A stretch of 64,000 nt of DNA from Cohnella sp. OV330 (GCF_900112065.1 NZ_FOKE01000007.1:308277-372276), one strand, 5' to 3'. Numbered from the stretch's first letter, positions 51,924 through 60,695 are shown. The notes: generated from the sequence alone by a model not told the origin. Numbers and translations are program-made.

Positions 51924-53795
51924 TTAGACCTCCTCCTCCACCTGCGCCTTGGTACGTAGCAGCGATTCGCCAAGGCCGTCGATGCGGCTGCGAAGCTCGC
52001 CCTCGTCTTTGGCGTCCAGCATCATCTTGGCGAGGCGCTTCTCAAGCGACTCTTCGCGCTCCATCCGCTCCACGATCTCGTCCAGCTCGCCGATGACCGT
52101 TTCGAACATATTGATTTTCTCGTGCAGCAGGTGCACGATATGCTCCTCGATCGTCCCGTAGGTGCAAAGGTTGTAAATCTTCACGTCCTCGGTCTGACCG
52201 AGGCGGTGCACCCGGCCGATCCGCTGCTCGACGCGCATCGGATTCCACGGCAGGTCGAAGTTGATGATATGGTGGCAGAACTGCAGATTGATCCCTTCGC
52301 CGCCCGCCTCGGTCGCCACCATCACCTGCGCGCGCCTCCGGAAGAGATCCATCATCCAGTCTTTTTTGCCCCGGTTCATCCCGCCGCGGTAAGGAACGGC
52401 GTTCAATCCGTGCTCCTGGAAAAACCGAAGGAGGTACTCCTGCGTCTGGCGGTACTCGGTGAATACGATGACCTTGTCGCCGATCTCGTTGATCAGCTTT
52501 ATCGTAGCTTCGGCTTTCGTATTCGCCTTGACCTGGCGGATGAACTCGACGAGCTCCCAGATTTTCGGACGGCGCGGCGAATCCTCGGGCGTTTTTTTGA
52601 AAAGGTTGATCAGCGTCAGAAACACCGCGTCCCGGCTGGAGCATACTTCGCGCTGCAGCGTGACGAGCGAGAGCATGCTGGACATGTCGACGCCTTCGAC
52701 GGTCGCATTCTCGCGGACGTAGCGGGTGACGGCCTCGTAAAGAGCTTGCTCCTCGGGCGACAGCCGGAGCGGGACGTTGGCGACGAAGCGCTTCGTGAAC
52801 TCCACGCCGCCGTCGGTGCGGCGGTTGCGGATCATGACCTGGCCGAGCGCTTCCTGAAGCTTGTCTTCGTTTTTGGCGATCCGCTTGCCGGCGACGTAGT
52901 TCGCGGAAAAGTCGCCTTCGCCCCCGAGTTGGCCGGGCTTGAGCAGCGTGATGAGGTTGTACAGCTCGTTCATGTCGTTCTGCACCGGCGTCGCAGTCAG
53001 CAGAAGGCAGTATTTTTTGCGGATGTCGCTGACGAATTGGTAGTTGCCGGTCTTTTTGTTCTTGAGCTTGTGCGCCTCGTCGATGATGAGCATGTCGTAC
53101 TCGGTATCGAGCAGCAGCTCGCGGTGCGGGTCGCGCTTGGCCGTGTCGATCGAGGCGACGACGATCTCGTTGTTCCAGTGATACGCCTTCTTCTGCGCGA
53201 TGGCCGGGATGCCGAACTTGGCGTTCAGCTCGCGTACCCACTGCAGCACGAGGGAGGCCGGCACGAGGATGAGCGCCCGCTTCACGAGCCCGCGGACGAT
53301 GTATTCCTTCAGGATCAATCCGGCTTCGATCGTCTTGCCGAGGCCGACTTCGTCCGCGAGAATCGCTCTGCCCCGCATCTCGTGAAGGACGCGCCGCGCC
53401 GTGTCTTCCTGATGGGGAAGCGGCGTGAGGCCGGGCAGTACGCGCATGCACTGCAGCTCATGGAAGTCCGTCACGAGCTGCGCTTCCTCGGCTTCCCACG
53501 ACATCTTGTACAGGGACCAGTCGTCCCACGGTCCGCCGCGGTCGGCTCTGCGTTCGAGCTCCTCGAAGGCGGCGCGGTCGACGTGCAGGTCGACGAGCGG
53601 ATGCAGCTTGCGGGCGCTGCGCGCGGCCTCTTCCGGCGAAGCGGACGCGTTCGCCGCCCGGCTACCGGATTGGACGGCATTCGACTGCGCGGCAGCCGAG
53701 GACGCGCCGTCGGCCGGCGCGAGAGAAGGGGCGATGCTGACGGCTGTTTTGACTTCGGCCTCGGAACCGTGCGGATGATGGAATGGGGGGCGCAG
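51924..53795 (-). CDS. yqhH: SNF2-family helicase (YqhH), apparent CUG start
   Basis: ATP-dependent SNF2/RapA-like translocase. Motif I A-D-E-V-G-L-G-K-T-I-E-A-G, motif II D-E-A-H-K-L-K and motif VI R-I-G-R-V-H-R-L-G-Q are intact. The first common start (53504) would begin just before the helicase core, yet the frame continues upstream with plausible coding sequence (P-L-V-D-L-H-V-D-R, then W-D-D-W-S-L-Y-K-M) to a TAG at 53817. The only well placed ribosome site is AGGAGG (53804-53809), 8 bases before CTG 53795, giving 623 residues. The core is certain; the start is inferred. Confidence 0.85.
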   Translation of the reverse strand: MRPPFHHPHGSEAEVKTAVSIAPSLAPADGASSAAAQSNAVQSGSRAANASASPEEAARSARKLHPLVDLHVDRAAFEELERRADRGGPWDDWSLYKMSWEAEEAQLVTDFHELQCMRVLPGLTPLPHQEDTARRVLHEMRGRAILADEVGLGKTIEAGLILKEYIVRGLVKRALILVPASLVLQWVRELNAKFGIPAIAQKKAYHWNNEIVVASIDTAKRDPHRELLLDTEYDMLIIDEAHKLKNKKTGNYQFVSDIRKKYCLLLTATPVQNDMNELYNLITLLKPGQLGGEGDFSANYVAGKRIAKNEDKLQEALGQVMIRNRRTDGGVEFTKRFVANVPLRLSPEEQALYEAVTRYVRENATVEGVDMSSMLSLVTLQREVCSSRDAVFLTLINLFKKTPEDSPRRPKIWELVEFIRQVKANTKAEATIKLINEIGDKVIVFTEYRQTQEYLLRFFQEHGLNAVPYRGGMNRGKKDWMMDLFRRRAQVMVATEAGGEGINLQFCHHIINFDLPWNPMRVEQRIGRVHRLGQTEDVKIYNLCTYGTIEEHIVHLLHEKINMFETVIGELDEIVERMEREESLEKRLAKMMLDAKDEGELRSRIDGLGESLLRTKAQVEEEV

Positions 53796-53968
53796 ACGCT
53801 TCTCCTCCTCTTGGGTCTATTCTTCTAGTATGAGCAAGCGCGCGATTTTCATAACCGCTAGGCGTCACAAATCGGGCGCGCTCGGCAGCTTGCGTCGGTC
53901 GCCCGATTTTTTTGGGACAATTGTCGCAATTGACGAACGAGCCTCTCGAATATCTATATTTCGTAGCG

Positions 53969-53998
53969 TATAATGGGTAAAGTCGCAATATATTGTGT
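53969..53998 (+). promoter_or_regulatory. nrdJ -10 region and NrdR-like box
   Basis: TATAAT at 53969-53974 is the likely -10 box. TCGCAATATATTGTGT (53983-53998) matches the NrdR box ACACWATATATWGTGT except for two bases in the left arm. A less regular AT-rich palindrome lies about 31 bases upstream (near 53950), the spacing usual for paired NrdR boxes. Confidence 0.6.
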
Positions 53999-54018
53999 CC
54001 TATGAGGAGAGTGGCGAA

Positions 54019-56682
54019 GTGAGCGTCCAATTGAATAATGGCGGGGCGGACAAGGCCTCGGGCCGTCGTCTCGAAGGTCTGAGCGAGAAAATTTTCCTCG
54101 ATCGATATGCATGGAAAAACGCGGATACGAACGCGGTCAAGGTCGGCGACACGGTGCTGGCGCTGACGAAGGACGATCCGAAGTTCCCGGCCAAGGAGGT
54201 CGGCGAGGTCGTCGCGCGGGACGGCAGGCGGGTGACGGTGCGCACGCGCGCGGGCGATCTCGTCGAGACGTCGCCGGAGAAGCTGACGCTGACGATCGAA
54301 AAGACGCCGGAGGAAATGTGGGACCGGCTGGCCGGCGCGATGGCTTCGGTCGAAGCGCCGGAGCGGCAGGAGATCTGGCGCGAGCGGTTCCGCTGGCTGC
54401 TTGACGACTGGAAGCTCGTGCCGGGCGGCCGCATCGCTGCGGGAGCAGGCGCCAGCGACGAGCTGACGCTGTTCAACTGCTACGTCATCCCGTCGCCCAA
54501 GGACAGCCGCGGCGGCATCATGGAGACGCTGACCGAGATGACCGAGATCATGTCGCGCGGCGGCGGCGTCGGCATCAATCTGTCGTCGCTGCGCCCGCGC
54601 CGGTCGATCGTACGCGGGGTGAACGGCTCGTCGAGCGGCGCCGTATCTTGGGGCGGCCTGTTCAGCTATACGACCGGACTGATCGAGCAGGGCGGCAGCC
54701 GGCGCGGCGCGCTCATGCTGATGATGAACGACTGGCATCCCGACGTCGTCGACTTCATCACGGTCAAGCAGACGATGGGACAGGTGACGAACGCCAACCT
54801 GTCGGTATGCGTGAGCAACGGCTTCATGAAGGCGGTAAAGGAAGACTTGGATTGGGAGCTTGTGTTCCCGGATACGTCCGACGCCGAATACGACGCGCTG
54901 TGGGACGGAGACCTGGACAAGTGGAAGTCGCTCGGCAAGCAAGTCATTCCGTACCGCACCGTCCGCGCGCGCGAGGTGTGGCGCACGATCATCGAGTCCG
55001 CCTGGAAGTCGGCCGAGCCGGGCGTCGTATTCATGGAATACTACAATCAGATGTCGAACAGCTGGTATTTTAATCCGATCATTTGTACGAATCCGTGCGG
55101 CGAACAAGGCCTTCCCGCCTGGGGCGTCTGCAACCTGTCGGCGGTCAATCTGTCCCGCTTCTACGACGAAGCGAAGCACGACGTCGCCTGGGAAGAGCTC
55201 GGCCGGGTCGTCCGGTATTCGACGCGCTTCCTGGACAATGTCATCGACAAGACGCCGTACCACTTTGAAGAAAACGAGGCGAACCAGAAGCTTGAACGCC
55301 GCGTCGGTCTCGGCTCGATGGGTCTGGCGGAGCTGATGATCCGCCTCGAGATCCGCTATGGCAGCCCGGAGAGCCTGGAATTCCTCGACAAGCTGTACGG
55401 CTTCATGGCGAAGGAGGCGTACTTGGCCTCCACGGAGATCGCGGCGGAGAAAGGCTCGTTCCCGGCGTTCGACGCCGAGCCGTTCCTGCAAAGCGGCTTC
55501 ATGAAAAACATCGTCGAGACGTATCCGGAAGTCGGGGCGGCGGTGCGCGAGCGCGGCATGCGCAACGTTACCGTGCTGACGCAGGCGCCGACGGGATCGA
55601 CGGGTACGATGGTCGGCACGTCGACGGGCATCGAGCCGTACTTCGCGTTCGAGTTTTACCGGCAGAGCCGGCTGGGCTACGACAAGCAGCTCGTGCCGAT
55701 CGCGCAGGAATGGCAGGACGCGCATCCGGGCGAGCAGCTGCCGGCATGGTTCGTGACCGCGATGGATCTGTCCGCGAAGGATCATATCCGCGCGCAAGCC
55801 GCCATCCAGCGCTGGGTCGACAGCTCGATCTCCAAGACGGCGAACTGCCCGTCCGACTTCACGGTCGAGGAGACGGCCGAGCTGTACGAGCTGGCGTTCG
55901 AGCTGGGCTGCAAGGGCGTCACGATCTACCGCGACGGCAGCCGAGACGTGCAGGTGCTGAGCACGACGAAGGATGAGAAGAAAGACGAGAAGAAGGAAGA
56001 GAGCAAGGACGAAGCCGCTCCGATCGCCGAAGCGGTAGCGGCGGTGCAAGCCGTATTGCCGGCGACCGCGGCTCAGGCGGCGCCTGCCGAACCGGCCGTG
56101 CCGGTCGTATCGGCGTCGGCCGACAAAGCCTACAAGAGCCGCCCGAAAATTCTGCGCGGCGCGACGTACAAGTTCAATACGCCGTTCGGCATGGCGTATA
56201 TCACGGTCAACGACCTCGACGGCACGCCTGGCGAGATCTTCCTGAACGTGGGCAAGGCCGGCTCCGACGTGTTCGCGATGGCCGAAGCGCTCGGCCGCGT
56301 CTGCTCGCTGTTCCTGCGGTACGGCGACCACGGCGACAAGGTGCAGCTGCTCGTGAAGCACCTCAAAGGCATCGGCGGATCCGGCGCCGTCGGCTTCGGC
56401 CCGAACCGCGTCGAGTCGATCGCCGACGCCGTCGCCAAGGCGCTCGAGCTGCATGCCGGCATGCTGGCAGAGGAAGCTGCGGCTTCCGAGACCTTCGATG
56501 CCGGCGCGGACGGCGTCGCGGGTTCGATCGCCGCGACCGCCATTCCCGCGCCGTCGGCTTACGGTCACGGCAAGGCGGGCCACACCTCGACGGACCTGTG
56601 CCCGTCCTGCGGTTCGGCTTCGCTGATCAATGTCGAGGGATGTAAGACCTGTACGAACTGCGGGTACAGTAAGTGTAGTTAA
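54019..56682 (+). CDS. nrdJ: Class II (B12-dependent) ribonucleotide reductase
   Basis: Makes deoxyribonucleotides using adenosylcobalamin, with or without oxygen. It has R-G-G-G-V-G-I-N-L-S-S-L-R-P, N-P-C-G-E-Q-G-L (active-site Cys), C-N-L-S-A-V-N-L and T-Q-A-P-T-G-S-T-G-T. A low-complexity stretch (about 650-700) leads to a C-terminal domain ending in a zinc ribbon, C-P-S-C...C-x2-C, which probably carries the reducing cysteines. GTG 54019 follows GAGGAG by 9 bases; a GTG at 53995 lies in the NrdR-like box and has no such site. 887 residues. Confidence 0.95.
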   Translation: MSVQLNNGGADKASGRRLEGLSEKIFLDRYAWKNADTNAVKVGDTVLALTKDDPKFPAKEVGEVVARDGRRVTVRTRAGDLVETSPEKLTLTIEKTPEEMWDRLAGAMASVEAPERQEIWRERFRWLLDDWKLVPGGRIAAGAGASDELTLFNCYVIPSPKDSRGGIMETLTEMTEIMSRGGGVGINLSSLRPRRSIVRGVNGSSSGAVSWGGLFSYTTGLIEQGGSRRGALMLMMNDWHPDVVDFITVKQTMGQVTNANLSVCVSNGFMKAVKEDLDWELVFPDTSDAEYDALWDGDLDKWKSLGKQVIPYRTVRAREVWRTIIESAWKSAEPGVVFMEYYNQMSNSWYFNPIICTNPCGEQGLPAWGVCNLSAVNLSRFYDEAKHDVAWEELGRVVRYSTRFLDNVIDKTPYHFEENEANQKLERRVGLGSMGLAELMIRLEIRYGSPESLEFLDKLYGFMAKEAYLASTEIAAEKGSFPAFDAEPFLQSGFMKNIVETYPEVGAAVRERGMRNVTVLTQAPTGSTGTMVGTSTGIEPYFAFEFYRQSRLGYDKQLVPIAQEWQDAHPGEQLPAWFVTAMDLSAKDHIRAQAAIQRWVDSSISKTANCPSDFTVEETAELYELAFELGCKGVTIYRDGSRDVQVLSTTKDEKKDEKKEESKDEAAPIAEAVAAVQAVLPATAAQAAPAEPAVPVVSASADKAYKSRPKILRGATYKFNTPFGMAYITVNDLDGTPGEIFLNVGKAGSDVFAMAEALGRVCSLFLRYGDHGDKVQLLVKHLKGIGGSGAVGFGPNRVESIADAVAKALELHAGMLAEEAAASETFDAGADGVAGSIAATAIPAPSAYGHGKAGHTSTDLCPSCGSASLINVEGCKTCTNCGYSKCS

Positions 56683-56811
56683 CTGCAAATTGCCAATGGT
56701 AACGTGTGTGTAGTTGTGAAATTCCACAATTCGCCGGATACGTTCCATAATTCGGTTGACTCTTTATTTCACAATCTTCCGGATTGAATAATTTTGCATT
56801 GATATTCACAC

Positions 56812-56858
56812 AAAAGCGACCATTCCATGGCATTAGCCATGAAGTGGTCGCTTTTGTT
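56812..56858. terminator. Terminator of nrdJ
   Basis: AAAAGCGACCA pairs with TGGTCGCTTTT, with an inner CATGG/CCATG hairpin. Symmetric, so it can act in both directions. Confidence 0.88.
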
Positions 56859-57075
56859 GGTATCTCAGCGATTTGTCGCCACCTTTACGGTTTTAGAAAA
56901 TAAAGCAATAGATTGTTGGCTGAAGCCGGTATCGTCGTTAGAATAGTGAAGGGGAGTGCCGAGTAGAAGAACACCGCGGCAGCTGGCTAACGACAGACTG
57001 ACGTTTCCGTTGAGATAACTGGCAGAAGAGCTATTAAAATACACCTACCAGAATTCTCTGGCTGATTTAAATATG

Positions 57076-57102
57076 AAAAGCCAGCCTCCTGCGGCTGGCT
57101 TT
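57076..57102. terminator. Terminator of the small HTH gene
   Basis: AAAGCCAGCC pairs with GGCTGGCTTT around a 6-base loop; TTTT follows on the minus strand. Confidence 0.85.
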
Positions 57103-57112
57103 GATGATGTTA

Positions 57113-57346
57113 TTACACGGCCTTATTCGCTACAATCTCATCAATTTCACACTTCAGTAATAGATATCTATGGGCACTTCTCAAGATCGGGACTTTGGTT
57201 AATTTATGATTAACCGCGAAGACCTTCATTTGGTCTTTGGAGATACCGAGTAACCTTCCTGCCTCCATTACGGTTAGTACAACAACATTGCTCGTTGCGT
57301 TAAACGTCTTTTTTACTTTTAGATTCCAGTCTTCAAATTCGTTCAT
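57113..57346 (-). CDS. Small helix-turn-helix (excisionase-like) protein
   Basis: 77 residues. Residues 24-70 (L-T-V-M-E-A-G-R-L-L-G-I-S-K-D-Q-M...R-Y-L-L-L-K-C-E-I-D-E-I-V) fit the MerR-like helix-turn-helix of excisionases and small phage regulators. GAGAGGAAAC precedes ATG 57346. Low GC and the nearby recombinase remnant suggest it belongs to a mobile element. Function not determined. Confidence 0.6.
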   Translation of the reverse strand: MNEFEDWNLKVKKTFNATSNVVVLTVMEAGRLLGISKDQMKVFAVNHKLTKVPILRSAHRYLLLKCEIDEIVANKAV

Positions 57347-57567
57347 ACTGAGTTTCCTCTCTTGTTCCTAATCGATCGGAATACTTCATTATATCATGAC
57401 TTCAGACAAATAGGCAGTTGGGGAAGAATACAAGGATTAGGAAGAGAATTCTACATTATATGTACCAAGGATGGTGAGCGCATATATGTTGTAAGTGAGC
57501 TCAACTAACCGACATTTTTGCGGAACAACTTATGTCAAGACGAATTTACGAAGTTCGCAAAAAAGAC
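57347..57567. other. AT-rich gap before the nucleotidyltransferase cassette
   Basis: No gene seen. A short open stretch near 57460-57508 could be the tail of a decayed gene. Confidence 0.4.
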
Positions 57568-58374
57568 GTTAGCCGAAAGAAGTTCTTAGTTAAGGAGGAG
57601 TCTATATGAAATTAGAAAAAGTTATTAATAGAATTGTAATACAAAGTGAATATAAGGATTTTGTTGATAAGTATATAGATAACATACTTACCGAATTTAA
57701 AGGTAAGATTCATAGCATTTATATGTGTGGCTCGATTCCAAAAGGAACTGCTAAACCTTTTAAATCAGATGCAGACTTTACTATTGTATGTGTAAATCCC
57801 AAAGATATTGATTACGAAAGATTGTCAAATATTAAAGACAGGCTTTTGGAAGAATATCCAGTAGTAACTAAGATTGATACGATAATTTGCTCGATTGACG
57901 ATGTGTTAAGTAAACCCAATGAGTGGGGTTTTTGGGTTAAGATAATTTGTGTTTGCATATATGGTCATGACGTTGGTGAAAAAGTACCACCGATTATTAT
58001 TTCTCCAGCGTTCATTTTAGACTTAAATACAGAGACCAAGGAGGAAGTAGATCGTATACATAGTTTACTTTCTAATGCTAGTGATAGCACAATGAAAACT
58101 ATATATATAAAAGGTTACTCTAAGAGATTAATTCGTGCATTATACTCTTTGGTTTTAGAAGATACAGGTGTGTGGCAAGATGACATTATTAAGATGAAGA
58201 ATGCCATATTAAACTATTGTGAGATTGACTCCGCTTTAATTGATTATCTGTATGCTTGTTACTTGGATAGTAATGTACTTGTTGAAGAGTTTCTGGGAAT
58301 TGCAGATGAAGTATATAGCTATTTTGAAAATGCCTTAAATGCAATGGCTGCTTCCAGAACTTCCTTCGGCTAAC
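57568..58374. repeat. Inverted repeats bounding the nucleotidyltransferase gene
   Basis: GTTAGCCGAAAGAAGTTCT (57568-57586) and AGAACTTCCTTCGGCTAAC (58356-58374) are 19-bp inverted repeats with one mismatch. The left arm ends just before the ribosome site; the right arm includes the last five codons and stop of the gene. Confidence 0.85.
57606..58373 (+). CDS. Nucleotidyltransferase-domain protein (aminoglycoside adenylyltransferase-like)
   Basis: 255 residues. The polymerase-beta-type motif G-S-x11-D-x-D (Gly42, Ser43, Asp55, Asp57) is intact, and a C-terminal helical part resembles ANT enzymes. It might modify an aminoglycoside or lincosamide, or be an unrelated nucleotidyltransferase; the substrate is not readable. 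TAAGGAGG lies 8 bases before ATG 57606. Its base composition is strongly AT-rich, unlike nearly all other genes here, and it is framed by inverted repeats: a recent arrival. Confidence 0.75.
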   Translation: MKLEKVINRIVIQSEYKDFVDKYIDNILTEFKGKIHSIYMCGSIPKGTAKPFKSDADFTIVCVNPKDIDYERLSNIKDRLLEEYPVVTKIDTIICSIDDVLSKPNEWGFWVKIICVCIYGHDVGEKVPPIIISPAFILDLNTETKEEVDRIHSLLSNASDSTMKTIYIKGYSKRLIRALYSLVLEDTGVWQDDIIKMKNAILNYCEIDSALIDYLYACYLDSNVLVEEFLGIADEVYSYFENALNAMAASRTSFG

Positions 58375-58461
58375 ACCATATTGACGCTCCGGGTCACTCT
58401 GAGAAGCGAGTGACCACATCCAGCCCCCTAAGCCCGTCGGGACGTCACTGCATTAGGTGTT
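58371..58461. repeat. Nested palindrome after the cassette gene
   Basis: AACACC (58372-58377) pairs with GGTGTT (58456-58461), TGACG (58382-58386) with CGTCA (58443-58447) and GGTCACTC (58392-58399) with GAGTGACC (58408-58415). Size and nesting resemble an integron attC site, but the outer 7-base cores do not match the attC consensus. Confidence 0.6.
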
Positions 58462-58542
58462 CGGCAAGCCTCCAACTATAAGCAGCGACTCTAATTTAAA
58501 CATAAGACTATTGAGTTATCGGAGAACGATAGTTCAATTACA

Positions 58543-58570
58543 CAGCCTGCCGGATCTCACCGGCAGGCTG
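58543..58570. repeat. Perfect 11-bp inverted repeat
   Basis: CAGCCTGCCGG pairs with CCGGCAGGCTG around ATCTCA. No T-run follows, so it is not a typical terminator. Confidence 0.7.
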
Positions 58571-58714
58571 TTCAGCTAACTGGCAGTTTAACGCAATTGT
58601 AGAGTCCTGCTGGACTTGAAAGCATTGCCACCTACGGCAGGTTAAGACAGCGACTGCTGCCGAGCAGGGACTTGCTTTCTGTAAACAGTTGTATTTAAAA
58701 AAGAGTAAACATAT

Positions 58715-58761
58715 ACAGCAATAGCCCACATCTTGATTTCAGAGTGGTGGGCTATTGCTGT
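58715..58761 (-). terminator. Likely terminator of the HxlR gene
   Basis: 15-bp perfect stem ACAGCAATAGCCCAC/GTGGGCTATTGCTGT with a 17-base loop; on the minus strand TTTACTCTTTTTT follows. Confidence 0.7.
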
Positions 58762-58774
58762 ATTTGTTTATTTT

Positions 58775-59131
58775 TCAGGCTTTTGTGGCTGACGCCGGTT
58801 GGTTTTGGTGCTTTTTATATACCTCTCCCCATAACATGACGGAGTCCAAGATGGGTTTGAGCTGCATGCCGATATCGCTCAATGCATATTCAACCTTTGG
58901 CGGAATTTGGGAATAAACGGTTCGCTCTACAATGCCGTAGTCCTCCAGAATTCGCAGTTGCTTGGTCAAGGTAGCATGTGTAATGTCTGGAAATAAGCGT
59001 TGAATTTCATTAAAGCGCATGGTTTTTTCACTCAAAAAGAAAATAATCAGCATTGACCACTTGCCCGATAAAATCCTTTGGGCACTGGTGAAACCGCATT
59101 CCTCCAGAAATTCATTTGTACACCGTGACAT
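58775..59131 (-). CDS. HxlR-family transcriptional regulator
   Basis: 118-residue winged-helix protein (G-F-T-S-A-Q-R-I-L-S-G-K-W-S-M-L-I-I-F-F-L; H-A-T-L-T-K-Q-L-R-I-L-E) with the conserved N-terminal Cys. It is divergent from a nitroreductase gene, the usual arrangement in which HxlR proteins sense redox or electrophile stress. AGAGGTG precedes ATG 59131; a GTG at 59140 is also in frame. Confidence 0.88.
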   Translation of the reverse strand: MSRCTNEFLEECGFTSAQRILSGKWSMLIIFFLSEKTMRFNEIQRLFPDITHATLTKQLRILEDYGIVERTVYSQIPPKVEYALSDIGMQLKPILDSVMLWGEVYKKHQNQPASATKA

Positions 59132-59169
59132 TATTGCCACCTCTTTCGCTCAGTATCCAATGACATACT

Positions 59170-59189
59170 TACGCTCTAGTTATAGCGTA
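59170..59189. promoter_or_regulatory. Palindrome between HxlR and nitroreductase genes
   Basis: TACGCT-N8-AGCGTA, a likely HxlR operator. A TATAAT for the nitroreductase gene lies just downstream at 59211-59216. Confidence 0.5.
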
Positions 59190-59282
59190 GAAACGCTGTA
59201 ACGAAGCTTTTATAATACTATTATATAATATTAAATTATCATATGATATTTTTTTTCACAACAAACAAGGGAGAGTGTGGAT

Positions 59283-59945
59283 ATGAATACCATGAGCAAA
59301 GAACAGGTGCTGGCAGCATTGCAGAACAGACATGCAACAAAAGTGTTTGACTCGGCTCGGTTAATAAGCGACTTGGATGCTCAGTATATTTTGGAAGCAG
59401 GCAGATTGTCGCCAAGTTCCATCGGCCTTGAACCGTGGAAATTTGTCGTGGTGCAAAATCGCCAACTTAGGAACAAGCTCAAGCACTTAGCGCTTGGGGC
59501 ACAGGGACAACTGGACACTGCCAGCCATTTTGTTATTATTTTGGCCAGAATAAATGTTCAGTATAATTCACCTTATGTGCTAGATCATATGAGACAAGTA
59601 CAGCAAAGGCCGGAAGAGGTTGTACAATATATATCCGGTACTTTAAAGGACTTTCAACATGTGCGCGGCTTGCTGGACGATGAGCGGCTGCTGTATGAGT
59701 GGTCTGCAAAGCAAGCATATATTGCATTAGGCAATATGATGACGGCTGCAGCGTTAATCGGCATTGATTCGTGCCCAATTGAGGGATTTGATTATGCGGA
59801 AGTTGACCGCATACTGGCAGATGAAGGCCTTCTGGAGAATGGAAACTTTCAAAGTGCTGTTATGATGGCGCTAGGCTACCGGCAAGAAGAGCCGAAACGT
59901 GCCAAAACGAGAAGTGATACGGAAAAGATTGTAGCATGGTGCTAA
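59283..59945 (+). CDS. Nitroreductase-family NAD(P)H oxidoreductase
   Basis: 220-residue FMN enzyme of the nitroreductase fold (R-H-A-T-K-V-F-D; S-P-S-S-I-G-L-E-P-W-K-F; S-A-K-Q-A-Y-I-A-L-G-N-M). It probably reduces quinones or nitro compounds under HxlR control. Start ATG 59283 has GGGAGAG upstream; the in-frame GTG at 59277 is closer to that site and less likely. Confidence 0.88.
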   Translation: MNTMSKEQVLAALQNRHATKVFDSARLISDLDAQYILEAGRLSPSSIGLEPWKFVVVQNRQLRNKLKHLALGAQGQLDTASHFVIILARINVQYNSPYVLDHMRQVQQRPEEVVQYISGTLKDFQHVRGLLDDERLLYEWSAKQAYIALGNMMTAAALIGIDSCPIEGFDYAEVDRILADEGLLENGNFQSAVMMALGYRQEEPKRAKTRSDTEKIVAWC

Positions 59946-60150
59946 TAAGAGCTTGCCTGTACTCTGCACGCATCGTCAGCGGAAGGGACGCTTAATATTT
60001 GAGGAGTCATTTTACCTGACGAGAATCGAAATATGTTGCCATTCCGCTAACTGGGAACGTTAGTTCAATTGAACAGCGGCAGTCTAGAACTTTATAAACT
60101 GTGCATTTTATTTTCGCAGTTTATATCAAAAAAGCCAGAGGCTGATCTTC
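59946..60150. other. Gap before the broken nitroreductase gene
   Basis: No gene. It includes the 16-bp sequence CAGTCTAGAACTTTAT (60080-60095), repeated at 63044. Confidence 0.5.
60080..60095 (+). repeat. 16-bp direct repeat, left copy
   Basis: CAGTCTAGAACTTTAT, identical to 63044-63059. The pair brackets the nitroreductase pseudogene, the MFS gene and the recombinase remnant. Confidence 0.8.
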
Positions 60151-60650
60151 ATGTCAACAACCACAGCGGCAACGCCATCCGCCGCATACGCATCGTCGTT
60201 CGCGAGCGCCATTCCGTGTGGCAATATGATTCGACGGCTCGCATCTCCAGAGAGGAACTGACCGAGCTGCTGGCGGAAGCGTCCCTCGCTCTTTGAGCAG
60301 CAACACGCAAACGTGGAGGTTCCTCGTCATCGACGACGACGCGGGCAAGCAACGGCTGCTCCCGATCGCCAACAATCAACGGCAGGTCGTTGGAGCAGCG
60401 GCGACGTTCGTCGTGCTTGGCGCTCTGGACGGCTACAAGGAGATCGGCCGCATCAACGAAGCGGCGGTTAAGGCCGGCTACATGCCGGAGGACTTCGTCA
60501 AGCAATTTACCGAGAATAGCTTGAAGCTGTACTCGGGCCTGCCGGCCGACGTGCTGAAGAAGATCGTCCACACCGACGGAGGCCTCGTCAGCATGCAAAT
60601 CATGCTTGGTGCGATCATCGATCGTCCGTCTCGCACCGTCCGTACATAGC
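60151..60650 (+). pseudogene. Nitroreductase-family gene broken by two frameshifts
   Basis: From ATG 60151 the frame gives M-S-T-T-T-A-A-T-P-S-A-A-Y-A-S-S-F. Near 60212 it must shift to continue R-E-R-H-S-V-W-Q-Y-D and A-R-I-S-R-E-E-L, and near 60290 shift again to reach S-S-N-T-Q-T-W-R-F-L-V-I-D-D. Each shift is explained by one missing base in a C-rich stretch. The last part (Y-S-G-L-P-A-D-V-L...H-T-D-G-G-L-V-S-M-Q) ends early, so the C-terminus is missing too. GC is high, unlike the genes just before it. Confidence 0.8.
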
Positions 60651-60695
60651 CCAGGCGAGCAATTCATTAATCAGTCAGGAAAAGGAGAATTCACT

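Larger units (their letters stand above)
56683..57112. other. Gene-free interval after nrdJ
   Basis: 430 bases with two terminators (56812 and 57076). Between them I see no gene. GC content falls here, marking the start of the accessory region. Confidence 0.6.
58462..58774. other. Gap with two hairpins
   Basis: No gene. It holds the hairpins at 58543 and 58715. The stretch 58512-58545 (GTTATCGGAGAACGATAG then TTCAATT) recurs in altered form at 60046-60072. Confidence 0.5.

Noticed and set aside
53662..56748. 1028-codon open frame antisense to nrdJ
   Set aside because: Shadow of the nrdJ coding frame with no recognisable protein features.
58371..58461. Canonical integron attC site
   Set aside because: Nested palindromes fit, but the terminal cores do not match RYYYAAC/GTTRRRY and no integron integrase is in the window.
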